In this document: positions 23,181-33,060 of the stretch, one piece after another
Numbering within the stretch: the first letter of the stretch is position 1
How the letters are laid out: each line of letters opens with the position of its first letter
NCBI GenBank assembly: GCA_027482185.1
Contig: JAIXWF010000003.1
Span: 186,001 to 250,000 of the forward strand
DNA: 64,000 nt
Direction: 5' to 3'
Source: Opitutaceae bacterium
GTDB lineage: Bacteria; Verrucomicrobiota; Verrucomicrobiia; Opitutales; Opitutaceae
Notes under the pieces: generated by a model
The model's database searches: none
What the model was told of the DNA's origin: nothing
What the model saw: the letters and a program-made list of their open reading frames with translations, nothing else
Program-made: the position numbers and the translations under genes

Positions 23181-24731
23181 TCAGCGGATCTTCGCGTCCG
23201 GCAACTCGCTCTTCACGCCGGCATCGAGCGGCATCTTGTCTTGGTCCGGCGTAAGGCCGGCCGCGGCCAGCAACGACGCGAGTTGGCCTTCGAGGTCGCG
23301 GCGCGTGGCGGCAAACTTCGGATCGACGGCGAGGTTCTTCAATTCGAGCGGGTCGTTCTGCAGATCGTAGAGCTCGGGCACATGCCGGTCCGGCGAGCCG
23401 TCGCCGTGCGGATAGCGGATGAACTTCCAGAGGTCGGTGCGCACGCCGCGGATGTTGGGCGTGTAGGGAAACTGTTTCTCGTAGTTGTATTCGTAAAACC
23501 AAGCCGTGCGCCACGCGGGATCGCCGCCGGCGGCCAGCGCTTTCCACGAGCGGCCCTGGATGCCGGCGAGCGCCGGCGCGGCGCACAGGTCGAGCACGCT
23601 CGGGGCGATATCCATCGCGAGCACCTGGCCCGCGACGACACGGTTCGCCGGCAGGCCGGGACCGCGGGCGATGATCGGGATGCGGATGCTCGGCTCGTGC
23701 ATCGTGCGCTTGTCGACCATGCCGTGCTCGCCCTCGAGCAGGCCGTTGTCGCCCATGAACACGATCACGGTGTTGTCGTACTGGCCCGTGGCCTTGAGGT
23801 GGGCGACGAGCCGGCCCACGCTGTCATCGACGCTCAACACCGTGCCCCAATAGGCGCGCACCATCGCCTCGAAGTCCTTCACCGCCTCGGGCCGGGCGTC
23901 GGGAAACTGTTTCCGCCATTCGAAGAGCGGACCGTAGATGCCGTGCCACGTGGACAGCCGCTGGCGAATCCAGTCGGGCTTGCCCTCGAGCGCAAACGCG
24001 CTGGCCGGATACGGCACGCGCACGTGGTCGAAGGCGTTTTTGTACTTCTCCTCCGGGAAATAGAACGAGTGCGGCGCCTTCTGCCCGATGAGCAACGCCC
24101 ACGGTTGGCCGGGTGCCGCGGCCGCGCGCTGCTTGAGCCAGTCTACGGCGTAGTCCGTGACGACGTGCGTGTAGTAGCCCTTGGGCGTCTCGCGGCGCAC
24201 GCCGTTCACATTCCACTCCGTGTCGAAATACTTCCCCTGGCCCTTGTGCGTGACGAACCAGTCGAAGCCGGGCCGCGGCGCGTCGTTGTTTTCGCCCATG
24301 TGCCACTTGCCGACGTAGCCGGTGGCGTAGCCGTGCGCGCGCAGCCGGCCCGGCCAATGCGGCAGATCGGCGGGCAGCTCGGTGAAATTGTCGCGCACGC
24401 CGTGCCGGTGGGCGTAGAGCCCGGTGAGGATGCTGGCGCGGCTGGGCGAGCAGAGCGACGTGGTGCAGAACGCGTTCGCGAAACGCACGCCGTCCTTGGC
24501 CAGCGCGTCGATGTGCGGCGTCTTCACGTGCTTCGAACCGTAGACGCCGAGGGCGTCGGGCCGCAGGTCGTCGCACAAAATGAAGAGGACGTTCGGCGGC
24601 GCGGACGGCGTCGCCGCCGCGGCGAGGCAAGGCGCCGCCGTGGCCAACAAGGCGGCGATCGGCACGAGCGCGCAACGGCCGCAGCGGGCCAAACGGAAAA
24701 CGAGGCGGCGAAGTTCAGGAAGCAGCGGCAT
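23181..24731 (-). CDS. Formylglycine-type sulfatase
   Basis: 516 aa from the ATG at 24731, followed by a signal peptide ([16 protein letters not shown]). The metal site '[16 protein letters not shown]' and the maturation signature CSPSR (Cys94-Arg98, then ASILTG) are intact, so Cys94 should become formylglycine. 'GKWHMGE', '[28 protein letters not shown]' and the C-terminal '[16 protein letters not shown]' are typical of the iduronate-sulfatase-like branch. It would remove sulfate esters from a polysaccharide in the periplasm. The FGE-like gene at 61447-63174 lacks catalytic Cys and cannot be assumed to activate it. Confidence 0.92.
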   Translation of the reverse strand: MPLLPELRRLVFRLARCGRCALVPIAALLATAAPCLAAAATPSAPPNVLFILCDDLRPDALGVYGSKHVKTPHIDALAKDGVRFANAFCTTSLCSPSRASILTGLYAHRHGVRDNFTELPADLPHWPGRLRAHGYATGYVGKWHMGENNDAPRPGFDWFVTHKGQGKYFDTEWNVNGVRRETPKGYYTHVVTDYAVDWLKQRAAAAPGQPWALLIGQKAPHSFYFPEEKYKNAFDHVRVPYPASAFALEGKPDWIRQRLSTWHGIYGPLFEWRKQFPDARPEAVKDFEAMVRAYWGTVLSVDDSVGRLVAHLKATGQYDNTVIVFMGDNGLLEGEHGMVDKRTMHEPSIRIPIIARGPGLPANRVVAGQVLAMDIAPSVLDLCAAPALAGIQGRSWKALAAGGDPAWRTAWFYEYNYEKQFPYTPNIRGVRTDLWKFIRYPHGDGSPDRHVPELYDLQNDPLELKNLAVDPKFAATRRDLEGQLASLLAAAGLTPDQDKMPLDAGVKSELPDAKIR

Positions 24732-24820
24732 GGGGTGAAAGCGGGTTGCCGCGCAGCTTGCCCGCACCGGCTCGGCGGGCCAGCGGGAAGTTCGCCGCGG
24801 GCCAATCCGCGGACGTCCGC

Positions 24821-25855
24821 CTACGCCGGCTCGCACCAACGCCCGGTTAGCAGCGTCGCCGTGGGCAACTTCGGCAACCCCCGCGCGCGCCGCTCGATGA
24901 GGCTCGCCAGCAGGTCCACCGCGCTTGCCCCGATCTCCCGCGGCATCTCGTCGATGCCCGCGATCGCCGGCCGGCCGCCCGGGCCCGGGCGCACGTTCGT
25001 GCTCGCGAAGCCGAGTTTCCCCGCGAGCGGTACCCCGAGCGCGGCCGCGCAGGACCGCACGCGCTCCTCCGACGTCGTCAGCACCAAATCCGGCTTTTCG
25101 CGCCGGAACCACGGCCGGATTGCCGCCGCGAGATCGCCGGCCCACACCAGCGGCGGCACGTGCTCGACCGCTTCGTTCCAACCGAACGACAGCGCCGCCG
25201 CGGAGAAGCCCCGGTTGGTCCGGCGGTCCTGCTCCACGTCCACCACGAGGCCGATCCGCCGGTAGCCCCGCGCCGCCAGTTCCCGGAAGAGCCGCAGCGT
25301 GTTCGCAAAATGGTCCGGCGCCACGCGGTTCAGCTCCGGCCCGAGCACCGACAGGCTCGCCGCCACCACGCTGAATTCGCCCCACTCCAGCAACCCTCCG
25401 AGGTCCACCGGCGGACTCATCGGCAGAAACAGCACGCCCTGCACGCCGCGGCTGCGCAGTTTGCGCCGCAGCGCTTCCGGGTTCGCCGCCGCCCCCGCCG
25501 GGATCGGCTCGCGGCTGAAAAGGTACCCGCGCTCCCGCGCCCGCTCGCGCGCTCCGGCCGCGAGATCCGTGAGGTAGTTCGGCTCGAGCCCCGCCTGCCA
25601 GTTCGTCATCGCGCAGATCACGCTGCGCAACGCGTCCCGTTTCCCCCGCCGCACATAGTGCATCAGCTTCACGATCTCCGGATCGGGCCGGTAGCCGAGG
25701 GCGTCCGCGACCTTCGCGATCCGTCGGCGCGTCTTCTCCGCCACCCGCGGCTGGTCCCGCAGCGCCCGCGACACCGTCATCTGGCTCACGCCGCAGCGCC
25801 GCGCGATCTCGCGCAGCGTCGGCACCGGCCCGCCGTTTTCGCCCGTGGTTTTCAT
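24821..25855 (-). CDS. LacI-family transcriptional regulator
   Basis: 344 aa from the ATG at 25855, not the upstream frame start at 25900. The HTH '[35 protein letters not shown]' with the hinge 'DALGYRPDP' is classic LacI. The ligand domain follows, with '[13 protein letters not shown]', '[10 protein letters not shown]' and the final '[23 protein letters not shown]'. It is divergent from the TonB receptor gene (95-bp gap) and lies after the sulfatase gene on the same strand. It probably represses the receptor-heparinase operon until a released sugar binds. Confidence 0.92.
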   Translation of the reverse strand: MKTTGENGGPVPTLREIARRCGVSQMTVSRALRDQPRVAEKTRRRIAKVADALGYRPDPEIVKLMHYVRRGKRDALRSVICAMTNWQAGLEPNYLTDLAAGARERARERGYLFSREPIPAGAAANPEALRRKLRSRGVQGVLFLPMSPPVDLGGLLEWGEFSVVAASLSVLGPELNRVAPDHFANTLRLFRELAARGYRRIGLVVDVEQDRRTNRGFSAAALSFGWNEAVEHVPPLVWAGDLAAAIRPWFRREKPDLVLTTSEERVRSCAAALGVPLAGKLGFASTNVRPGPGGRPAIAGIDEMPREIGASAVDLLASLIERRARGLPKLPTATLLTGRWCEPA

Positions 25856-25879
25856 ACTGGGGAGTGTTACTCTAACGCA

Positions 25880-25897
25880 CGGATTCGAATCGAATCC
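25880..25897. promoter_or_regulatory. Possible LacI-family operator between regulator and TonB receptor
   Basis: GATTCGAATC at 25882-25891 is a perfect palindrome, followed by a second GAATC half (25892-25896), in the 95-bp divergent intergenic region. Palindromes with a central CG are typical LacI-family operators. No experimental or comparative support from one sequence. Confidence 0.45.
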
Positions 25898-25950
25898 CAA
25901 TTTCGCCGCCCCAAAGTCCGCCCCGCCCCTTCACCCCACCCCGCCCCGCC

Positions 25951-28900
25951 GTGCTTTCCCTTCCCTTGCCTGCCCGTTTCCTCGCGCGCCTCCGCCTCGC
26001 CCTCGCCGCCGCGGCCGCCCTCGGCTCCGCCGCCGCCCAGACCGCCCCCGCCGCAGCCTCCCTGCGGCCGGCCGCGAATGCCGGCGACGCCCCCGTCGCC
26101 CTCTCGCCGTTCACCGTCAGCACCGACCGCGATGTCGGCTTCGTCGCCGCCAGTTCGCTCGCCGGCGGCCGCCTCGCCGCCGACCTGAAGGACACCCCCG
26201 TCGCCTACTCCGTCCTCACCCGCGAATTCATCGACGCCCTCGGCATCGACGACCTCAACCAGGCCGCCGAATGGACCGTCGGCGCCCACCAGAATGTCGA
26301 CGCCGGCGCCAACGCCATCTTCGCCTCCGTCGGTTCCTTCTCCGTTCGCGGCGTTTCCGGCCTCTCCCGCCAGCGCAACTTTTTCCCCTTCGGCGTCACC
26401 TTCGACAGCTACAACCTCGACCGCTTCGACTTCGCCCGCGGCCCCAACTCCATCCTCTTCGGCACCGGCTCCATCGGCGGCGCCGCCAACTCCGTCACCA
26501 AACAGGCGACCTTCGGCAAACCCATCCGCCAACTCGAGGCCCGCATCGGCTCCTGGGAAAACTACCGCGTCACCACCGACCTCAACGTCTCCAACGACAA
26601 ACTCGCCGTCCGCGCCAACACGCTCTGGCAGGATTCCGCCGGCTGGCGCAACGGCGACTACCTGAAGAAACAGAGCGCGTTCCTCACTTCCACGCTCCGC
26701 CTCACGCGCCGCACCCAGCTCCGCCTCGAGGGCGAATACGGCCGCCTCGAGCAACGCAGCGCCTTCACCAACCTCAACGACCGCATCTCCGGTTGGGACG
26801 GTACCACCGTCTACGCCACCGTGCCCACCGCCACCATTCCCGCCGCCACGCGCAACGCCGCCGGCGTCAGCCAATACGGCGCCGACAATTGGGTCTACAG
26901 CCAGGCCTTCGGCACCAACGACATCATCCATTTCCAGAATTCGCCCACCACCGTCGGCGCCGCCGCCGCCGGCACCTTCGTCGGCGGCCGCCCCATCGTC
27001 GGCACCGGCATCAACACCGCGGGCCAATCCATCCTCTACCAGCTCAACCTCCCCGCGGACCGTTTCAACCGCGCCATCGCCGGTTCCCAGTTCCGTCTGC
27101 CGGGCCGCGAGTTCACCCACTACTATTCCAACCGCCCGACGCTGAAGCAGAACTACCGCGACGTCGCCCTCTACCTGAACCACCAATTCGGCCGTTCGTT
27201 CTTCGTCGAGCTCGCCGGCGACTACAACAAGGAGTCCCGCTTCGGCGACACCACCTACAACCGCAACGTCTCCGATGTCCTGATCGACATCGCCCGCGCG
27301 CTCCCCACCGGCGCGCCCAACCCGAATTTCCTCAAGCCGTACTTCGAAGCCGCCCAGCGCTACGACAACATCCGCAGCTCCGAAAACCTCAACGCCCGCC
27401 TCGCCGCCGCCTACCTCCTCGATACCCGCTTCGGCGCCTTCAAATTCAACCTGCTCGGCGGCATCAACCGCTCCGAAGCCAATCTCCGTGCCTGGCAACT
27501 GACGCTGCCCTTCGAAGCCGACAGCCGCCTCTGGGTCGGCCGCCACTCGATCCGCTTCCGCCAATACTGGGACCAGGCCGACCGCTCCCTCCCCGAGTTC
27601 CCCCGCGAGGTCCGCGCCGTCGATCCCATCGCCGGCACCGTGCGCAGCCTCGTGCCCGTCATGGTCCTCGACACCACCCGCCCAGACTCGATTTCCCGGC
27701 GCAACAACAACTTCGCCTACGGCAACCTCGCCGCCCAGGCCAAGCTCCTCGGCGGCCGCCTCAACCTCGTCGCCGCGTATCGCCGCGACCAGTACAACAA
27801 CTCCGGCAAAGTCACCCGCGCCGCCGGCGACTACCCGCAGGGCTGGAATGCCTTCGACGTCCTCTGGCGCCCCGCCGCTCCCGGCGACTACTACACGCTC
27901 CCCGCCGTCACGGCCCGCGACGCCGCCGGCCGCCCCGTTGGCGGCACCGTTTCGCCCGATGTCCGCCCCCGCGACACCAACGGCGTCCGCCTCGCCCAAT
28001 ACGCCAACGACCGCTTCCGCGACGATTTCAACCCGCCCGACATCGACGGCGGCGTCGGCACCTACTCCGTCGGCGGCGTCTACAATCTGACCTCCTGGCT
28101 CGGGCTCTCCGCCAACTACGCCGAAACCTTCAACCCGCCCGGCGGCAACGTCGGCTACGACGGTTCCCTCCTCCCTCCCTCCGTTTCCAAGGGCGTCGAT
28201 CTCGGCCTGCGCTTCAACCTCCTCGGCGGCCGCCTCTCCGCCAGCCTCAACTACTACACGTCGCAGGAAAACAACGCCGTCATCGGCACCCCCGCCGGCT
28301 CGCAGGGCAATTTCAACACCATCTTCCAGGCCAATCCCATCGGCGACCAGAGCGCCAACGGCCGCAACATCCGCGGCTTCGCCGACCTGCCCATCGTCCT
28401 CCGCGACACCATCCGCCGCAAATCCTCCGGCTACGAACTCGACGCCACCGCCAACCTCACGCGCCAGTGGCGCCTCCTCACGAACGTCTCGGTCGCCGAG
28501 CCGCTCCAGGACAACGCCTACCCGCTCTCCATCGCCTACTGGAAAGCCCGCGAACCCGATTTCCGCCAGATCCTCGCCGACGCCGGCGTGATCATCGACG
28601 CCAACAACGTCGCCCGCGCCGACCTCACCATCCCGGCCAACGTCGCTTCCCCCAACGCCAACGGCGCCGCCAATGCGTGGAACGACATCCAGTCCACCTT
28701 CCTCGCCAACCTCGTCACGCGGCCCCAGCTCATCCGCGGCTCCGCCCGCATCACCGCGAATCTCTTCACCGACTACACCTTCCGCACCGGCTGGCTCAAC
28801 GGCGTCCGCCTCGGCGTCGGCGTCAACTACCGCGCCAAGCAGGTCATCGGCTACCGCGGCGGCGACACTATCGTCAGCCCGACCAATCCCGCCGCCGCCA

Positions 28901-29205
28901 TCGACGATCCGTCCGTCGACGCCTACACGCCCGTCTACAACGACTCCTACTACGTCGGCACCGCCACCGCCGCCTACACCCTGCGCCTCAAACGCGACCG
29001 CCGCGTTTCCTTCAATCTCCGCGTCGACAATCTTTTCGACGACGACGGCGTCCGCTACTTCCAGAACGGCGGCAGCGCCACCGGCGGCACGATCCAACGT
29101 CCGCCCAACGGCGACGTTTCCTCCCCGGCCCGCGTCGCGACGCCCTCCCTGTTCTCCTACCCGGTGCCGATCAACTACACGCTCTCCGCCCGCTACGAAT
29201 GGTGA
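25951..29205 (+). CDS. TonB-dependent receptor (glycan uptake type)
   Basis: 1084 aa. A signal peptide (LALAAAAALGSAAAQ) is followed by the TonB-box-like 'VALSPFTVSTDRDVGFVAASSLAGGRL', a plug domain (FSVRGVSGLSRQRNFFP, DRFDFARGPNSILFGTGSIGGAAN) and a beta barrel ending 'YTLSARYEW' with the terminal aromatic. The plug N-terminus has the form common in Opitutaceae. It is first in a plus-strand unit with the heparinase-like and pyruvyl-transferase-like genes and divergent from LacI, so it probably imports an oligosaccharide made by the lyase/sulfatase set. Confidence 0.93.
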   Translation: MLSLPLPARFLARLRLALAAAAALGSAAAQTAPAAASLRPAANAGDAPVALSPFTVSTDRDVGFVAASSLAGGRLAADLKDTPVAYSVLTREFIDALGIDDLNQAAEWTVGAHQNVDAGANAIFASVGSFSVRGVSGLSRQRNFFPFGVTFDSYNLDRFDFARGPNSILFGTGSIGGAANSVTKQATFGKPIRQLEARIGSWENYRVTTDLNVSNDKLAVRANTLWQDSAGWRNGDYLKKQSAFLTSTLRLTRRTQLRLEGEYGRLEQRSAFTNLNDRISGWDGTTVYATVPTATIPAATRNAAGVSQYGADNWVYSQAFGTNDIIHFQNSPTTVGAAAAGTFVGGRPIVGTGINTAGQSILYQLNLPADRFNRAIAGSQFRLPGREFTHYYSNRPTLKQNYRDVALYLNHQFGRSFFVELAGDYNKESRFGDTTYNRNVSDVLIDIARALPTGAPNPNFLKPYFEAAQRYDNIRSSENLNARLAAAYLLDTRFGAFKFNLLGGINRSEANLRAWQLTLPFEADSRLWVGRHSIRFRQYWDQADRSLPEFPREVRAVDPIAGTVRSLVPVMVLDTTRPDSISRRNNNFAYGNLAAQAKLLGGRLNLVAAYRRDQYNNSGKVTRAAGDYPQGWNAFDVLWRPAAPGDYYTLPAVTARDAAGRPVGGTVSPDVRPRDTNGVRLAQYANDRFRDDFNPPDIDGGVGTYSVGGVYNLTSWLGLSANYAETFNPPGGNVGYDGSLLPPSVSKGVDLGLRFNLLGGRLSASLNYYTSQENNAVIGTPAGSQGNFNTIFQANPIGDQSANGRNIRGFADLPIVLRDTIRRKSSGYELDATANLTRQWRLLTNVSVAEPLQDNAYPLSIAYWKAREPDFRQILADAGVIIDANNVARADLTIPANVASPNANGAANAWNDIQSTFLANLVTRPQLIRGSARITANLFTDYTFRTGWLNGVRLGVGVNYRAKQVIGYRGGDTIVSPTNPAAAIDDPSVDAYTPVYNDSYYVGTATAAYTLRLKRDRRVSFNLRVDNLFDDDGVRYFQNGGSATGGTIQRPPNGDVSSPARVATPSLFSYPVPINYTLSARYEW

Positions 29206-29359
29206 GCCGCCCTTGGACCCGCGCCGGCGCGGCGCACCTCGTATCCGCTTCGCCGGTACCGGCGGCAAACTTAACCGCACCCCGCGCCCACCTTCTATCG
29301 CCGTCGCACCGCGGGCCTCGGTTGTCGCCGACCGCCCGCACCGCTTCGCTCCCTGTCTC

Positions 29360-31312
29360 GTGAACGCGCCGCCCCGCCTCCGCCTGCCGCTCCTGCTTCT
29401 GGCCGTGGGATTCGCCGCCGCGCTTTTTGGCGCTCCGGCCCGTGCTGTCGCCGCAACCGCCGCCCCGCTCTGGTGGGACGCGCCGCAGCCGCCCGCCGCG
29501 GAAATCGCGCTCACCCTCGCCGCCGGGCCGAGCGCCTTCGGCGCCCCGCTCGCCGACCGCGCGGCGTGGACTGCGTTCGCCGCCACCCCGGCCGGCCGCT
29601 CCGCCCTCGCCCGCGCTCCGCGCCTCCTCGCGGAGCCGGTGCCTGTCGTCACCGACGCCGTCTACCTCGCCCTGCAAAAGGACTACACCCCCGAGACCCG
29701 CGCCGCCTGGGACAGCCTCTACCGCGCCCGGCTCGACCGCCTCGGCACCCTCGTGCTCGCGGAAGCCTGCGAAAACCGCGGCCGCTTCCTCGCCGCCATC
29801 GCCGACACGATCCGCGCCGTGTGCGCCGAACGCGCCTGGGTTTTCCCCGGCTACGACCGCCAACTCGCCGACTACGAAGGAAAACTCGTCACCATCGATC
29901 TCTTCTCGTCCGCTGTCGGCTGGCAACTCGCCACGACCGACCACCTGCTCGGCGCCGCGTTGCCCGCCGAGATCCGCACCTTGGTCCGCGCCGAATTGCA
30001 GCGCCGCCTCTTCGTGCCGTTCCGCCGCATGCTCGCCGGCGACCAGCCGCCCCATTGGCTCCGCTACGGCAACAACTGGGTCTCCGTCTGTCTCGCCGGT
30101 GTCGTCGGCTCCGCCCTTGCCGTGCTCGAAACCCCGGAGGAACGCGCCTTCTTCGTCGCCGCCGCGATCGAGCACTCCCGTAAACTCCTCGAAGGTTACG
30201 GATCCGACGGCTACTGCACCGAGGGCGTCGGCTATTGGAACTACGGCTTCGGCCGCTACGTGCTCCTCGCCGGTCTCATCCACCAGGCGAGCGCCGGCCG
30301 CATCGATCTGCTCGCCCGCCCCGCCGTGTATCCGGCCTCCGCCTACGGCTTCACGATCGAGATCGTTCCCGGCACGAGTCCCGCCTTCGCCGACACCGAT
30401 ACCACCGCGCGCCCCGATCCCGCCCTGCTCGCTTTCCTCGACCGTCGCTTCGGTTTCGGCCGTCCGCCCGTTGCCGCGGGCCAAGCTCCCGCCGCGTCGC
30501 GGCCGAGCTTCGTCGACGATCTGTTCCACGGTTTCCAGGCGGCGATGCATCCGGCCAACCCCGAGTCCCGCCCCGCGCTCCCGCCCGCCGTCCGCGCCTG
30601 GTTCCCGTCCGGCGGCGTCTACGTCGGCCGGCCCGACGGCGACGCCTCCACCCCGCGTCTCGCCGTCGCCTGGAAGGGCGGCCACAACGCCGAGCAGCAC
30701 AACCACAACGACCTCGGTTCCTTCGTCGTCCTCGTCGGCCGCCGGCCCGTGATCGTCGATCCCGGCCAAGAGGTCCGCTCCGGTCGCACCTTCAGCGCCC
30801 GGCGCTACGAAAGCCCGCTGACCAATTCCTTCGGCCATCCCGTCCCGCGCCTCGCCGGCACGCTGCAGGCCACCGGCGCCGAAGCCCGGGCCGAAATCCT
30901 GCGCACGGAGTTCACCGCCGCGCGCGACATGGTCGCCTATGACCTCCGCTCCGCCTATCCCGTGCCCGCGCTGCGCGGCCTGACCCGCACGTTCGCCTAC
31001 TCGCGCGCCGGCACCGGCGCGCTCGAAGTCACCGACGCCGCCGAGTTCGCCACACCCGAGACCTTCGAATCCGCCCTCATCACCCTCGGCAGCTGGGAAC
31101 AAACCGGCCCCCGCTCCCTGCGCGTCCGCGACGGCGACGCCGCCGTCGACGTCGCGATCGACGCCGGTCCGCACGCATTCGCGTTTGCCGCGGAGGAAAT
31201 CTACCCCGCGCGCCGCACCGCCGCACCCACCACCCGCATCGCGATCCGCCTCGCCGCGCCCGTGACGCAGGCCACCGTCCGCCTCACAATCCGCCCCGTC
31301 CCCGCGCCCTGA
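29360..31312 (+). CDS. Heparinase II/III-like polysaccharide lyase
   Basis: 650 aa from the GTG at 29360, chosen because a signal peptide follows at once (RLPLLLLAVGFAAALFGAPARA) and no ATG is near. The alpha/alpha toroid is in the N-terminal half (NNWVSVCLAGVVGSALAVLE, GSDGYCTEGVGYWNYGFGRYVLL), and a heparinase II/III beta-sandwich domain with 'GGHNAEQHNHNDLGSFVVL' and 'PVIVDPGQEV' is in the C-terminal half. The Tyr and His of these motifs match the catalytic set of PL-type II/III lyases. It would cleave uronic-acid-containing glycans. It is 154 bp after the TonB receptor and 1 bp before the next gene. Confidence 0.88.
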   Translation: MNAPPRLRLPLLLLAVGFAAALFGAPARAVAATAAPLWWDAPQPPAAEIALTLAAGPSAFGAPLADRAAWTAFAATPAGRSALARAPRLLAEPVPVVTDAVYLALQKDYTPETRAAWDSLYRARLDRLGTLVLAEACENRGRFLAAIADTIRAVCAERAWVFPGYDRQLADYEGKLVTIDLFSSAVGWQLATTDHLLGAALPAEIRTLVRAELQRRLFVPFRRMLAGDQPPHWLRYGNNWVSVCLAGVVGSALAVLETPEERAFFVAAAIEHSRKLLEGYGSDGYCTEGVGYWNYGFGRYVLLAGLIHQASAGRIDLLARPAVYPASAYGFTIEIVPGTSPAFADTDTTARPDPALLAFLDRRFGFGRPPVAAGQAPAASRPSFVDDLFHGFQAAMHPANPESRPALPPAVRAWFPSGGVYVGRPDGDASTPRLAVAWKGGHNAEQHNHNDLGSFVVLVGRRPVIVDPGQEVRSGRTFSARRYESPLTNSFGHPVPRLAGTLQATGAEARAEILRTEFTAARDMVAYDLRSAYPVPALRGLTRTFAYSRAGTGALEVTDAAEFATPETFESALITLGSWEQTGPRSLRVRDGDAAVDVAIDAGPHAFAFAAEEIYPARRTAAPTTRIAIRLAAPVTQATVRLTIRPVPAP

Positions 31313-31313
31313 C

Positions 31314-32588
31314 ATGCCGCTTCCCCGCCGCACCTTCCTTCGCCAAAGCATGGCCGCCGCGCTCGGCGCCGCCGTCTTGGCCCCGCGCCTCCGGGCCGCG
31401 CCCGCGCGTCGGCCGCGCATTTTGGTCCGCTCCGGTTGGCAGACCGTGAACATCGGCGACATCGCGCACACGCCGGGCCTGCTCCGCCTGCTCGAGGAAG
31501 AATTTCCCGCCGCCGAGATCCGTTTCTGGCCCGCCAACATCAAGGGTCCCGCCGAAGCCATGCTGCGCCGCCGTTTCCCGCGCATCGCCTTTGTGCAATC
31601 CGAGGCCGAGGTCCGCGCCGCGTTCGCCGAGTGCGATTTCCTGCTCCACGGCTCCGGCCCCGGTTTGGTCGCCGAGGCCCAGCTCGAGCGTTGGCAACGC
31701 GAGACCCGCAAGCCCTACGGCGTCTTCGGCATCACCCTCTCGCGCCCGCTGCCCAACGGCGGTTTCGTCTACGGCGTGCCGACCGAGCGCACGATCGCCG
31801 TGCTCGGCGGCGCGGCCTTCGCGTTTTTCCGCGACAGCCCCTCGCTCGAACTCGCCCGCGAACGCGGCTGCGCCTGCCCGCACCTCGCCTTCGGGCCCGA
31901 CGCCGCCTTCGCCTGCGACGTCCGCGACGATGCCTCGGCCGACGCGTTCCTCCGCCGCCACGACCTCGCCGACGGCCGTTTCCTCTGCTGTTTCTCCAAG
32001 CTCCGCTACACGCCCGACTGGCTGATGCACCCCGGCCGCACGCGCAACGAAGACAAGCACCGACGCAACGAGGAACTCAAGGAACGCGACCACGAGCCGC
32101 TGCGCGCCGCCATCACCGCCGTCGTCCGCGAAACGGACCACCGGATTCTTCTTTGTCCCGAGGACACGAGCGAGATGGAGATCGGCCGCACGCTGTTGCT
32201 TGAAAGGCTCCCTGACGACGTCCGGCGCCGCGTCGTCTGGCGGCCCGATTTCTGGCTCACCGACGAAGCCCTGAGTACGTTCGTGCGCAGCGCCGGCCTT
32301 TTCGGCCACGAACAGCATTCGCCGATCATGGCAATCGGCCACGGCATTCCGGCGCTCGTCGGCCGTTGGATGGAGCAGACGCCCAAGGGCATCATGTGGC
32401 GCGACGTCGGCCTCGGCGATTGGCTCTTCGACTTCGACCAACCCGAGACGCTCGACCGCCTCACGCCGACGGTCCTCTCCTTGATCCGCGACCCGGCCGC
32501 CGCGAAAGCCAAGGCCGCCGCCGCCCGCGACCGCGTGCGCGCCCTCCACCGCGGCATGGTCGACACCCTGCGCGCCCAGTTCGCGTGA
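31314..32588 (+). CDS. Tat-exported polysaccharide pyruvyl transferase-like protein
   Basis: 424 aa; the ATG is 1 nt after the upstream TGA, so it is coupled. 'MPLPRRTFLRQSMAAALGAAVLAPRLRA' is a twin-arginine signal. The mature part has the PS_pyruv_trans pattern: 'TVNIGDIAHTPGLLRLLEEEFP', 'FLLHGSGPGLV', 'YGVFGITLS' and 'GHEQHSPIMAIGHGIPAL'. Members normally add pyruvate ketals to exopolysaccharides in the cytoplasm; a Tat-exported copy inside a degradation operon is unusual and may act on imported glycans instead. Confidence 0.8.
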   Translation: MPLPRRTFLRQSMAAALGAAVLAPRLRAAPARRPRILVRSGWQTVNIGDIAHTPGLLRLLEEEFPAAEIRFWPANIKGPAEAMLRRRFPRIAFVQSEAEVRAAFAECDFLLHGSGPGLVAEAQLERWQRETRKPYGVFGITLSRPLPNGGFVYGVPTERTIAVLGGAAFAFFRDSPSLELARERGCACPHLAFGPDAAFACDVRDDASADAFLRRHDLADGRFLCCFSKLRYTPDWLMHPGRTRNEDKHRRNEELKERDHEPLRAAITAVVRETDHRILLCPEDTSEMEIGRTLLLERLPDDVRRRVVWRPDFWLTDEALSTFVRSAGLFGHEQHSPIMAIGHGIPALVGRWMEQTPKGIMWRDVGLGDWLFDFDQPETLDRLTPTVLSLIRDPAAAKAKAAAARDRVRALHRGMVDTLRAQFA

Positions 32589-32621
32589 GCCGTCGGCTGC
32601 TCGAAGTAGCAGCGACGGCTC

Positions 32622-32981
32622 TCACTTCCCGGCCGCCGACGCGCAGGTCTTCGTCAGCGCGGCGAGTTCCTTGAAGAGAACGTCATCGACCTTCGCGAAG
32701 TTGAAGCAGGTCTTGCCCTGTTTCCGTTTCGCCAAGTCCGCGGAGATGCCCGCGCCCAACTCGGGCTGCGTGTAGAGCGGCATCAGGTGGTAGGCCACGT
32801 ACGTCTTCTTGATCGTCACGGTGCCGAACCAACCGGGCTGCTTCGTCTTCGGGTCCAGCGTCGGCGTGCGCACTTCCAACGCGCCGGCTTGGTCTTTCGC
32901 AATCGTCAGGCCGCGCGCCGCGGCGAGCATGATCGTGCGCAGACGGGCATAGACAGGTTCGAAGGCGTCGGTGGCGGGCAT
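32622..32981 (-). CDS. Conserved small protein of unknown function
   Basis: 119 aa from the ATG at 32981. The C-terminal two thirds read 'KKTYVAYHLMPLYTQPELG', 'AKRKQGKTCFNFAKVDDVLFKELAALT', a pattern I associate with small conserved proteins often labelled DUF1801-like; I cannot confirm the family. No signal peptide or membrane segment. It is the last gene of a minus-strand group after the DUF4199-like and AraC genes. Confidence 0.65.
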   Translation of the reverse strand: MPATDAFEPVYARLRTIMLAAARGLTIAKDQAGALEVRTPTLDPKTKQPGWFGTVTIKKTYVAYHLMPLYTQPELGAGISADLAKRKQGKTCFNFAKVDDVLFKELAALTKTCASAAGK

Positions 32982-32989
32982 GGCGGTGG

Positions 32990-33030
32990 ATGAGTTAAGA
33001 GTTGAGAGCTGAGAGTTGAGAGATCGGGCC
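32990..33030. repeat. Short heptamer-type repeat tract (GAGTTGAGAGCTGA)
   Basis: GAGTTAAGAGTTGAGAGCTGAGAGTTGAGAG-type tract built of 7-bp GAGTTGA/GAGCTGA units. The complementary-strand form (CTCTCAACTCTCAGCTCTC…) recurs at 52067-52100 after the DUF1501 gene. It is a short intergenic simple repeat of unknown role. Confidence 0.6.
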
Positions 33031-33060
33031 GGCGGAGCCAAAGGCGGAGTTCCAGTTCGT

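Noticed and set aside
23181-24731. FGE-like protein at 61447-63174 as activator of this sulfatase
   Set aside because: The FGE domain there lacks the catalytic cysteines; the activator must be elsewhere.
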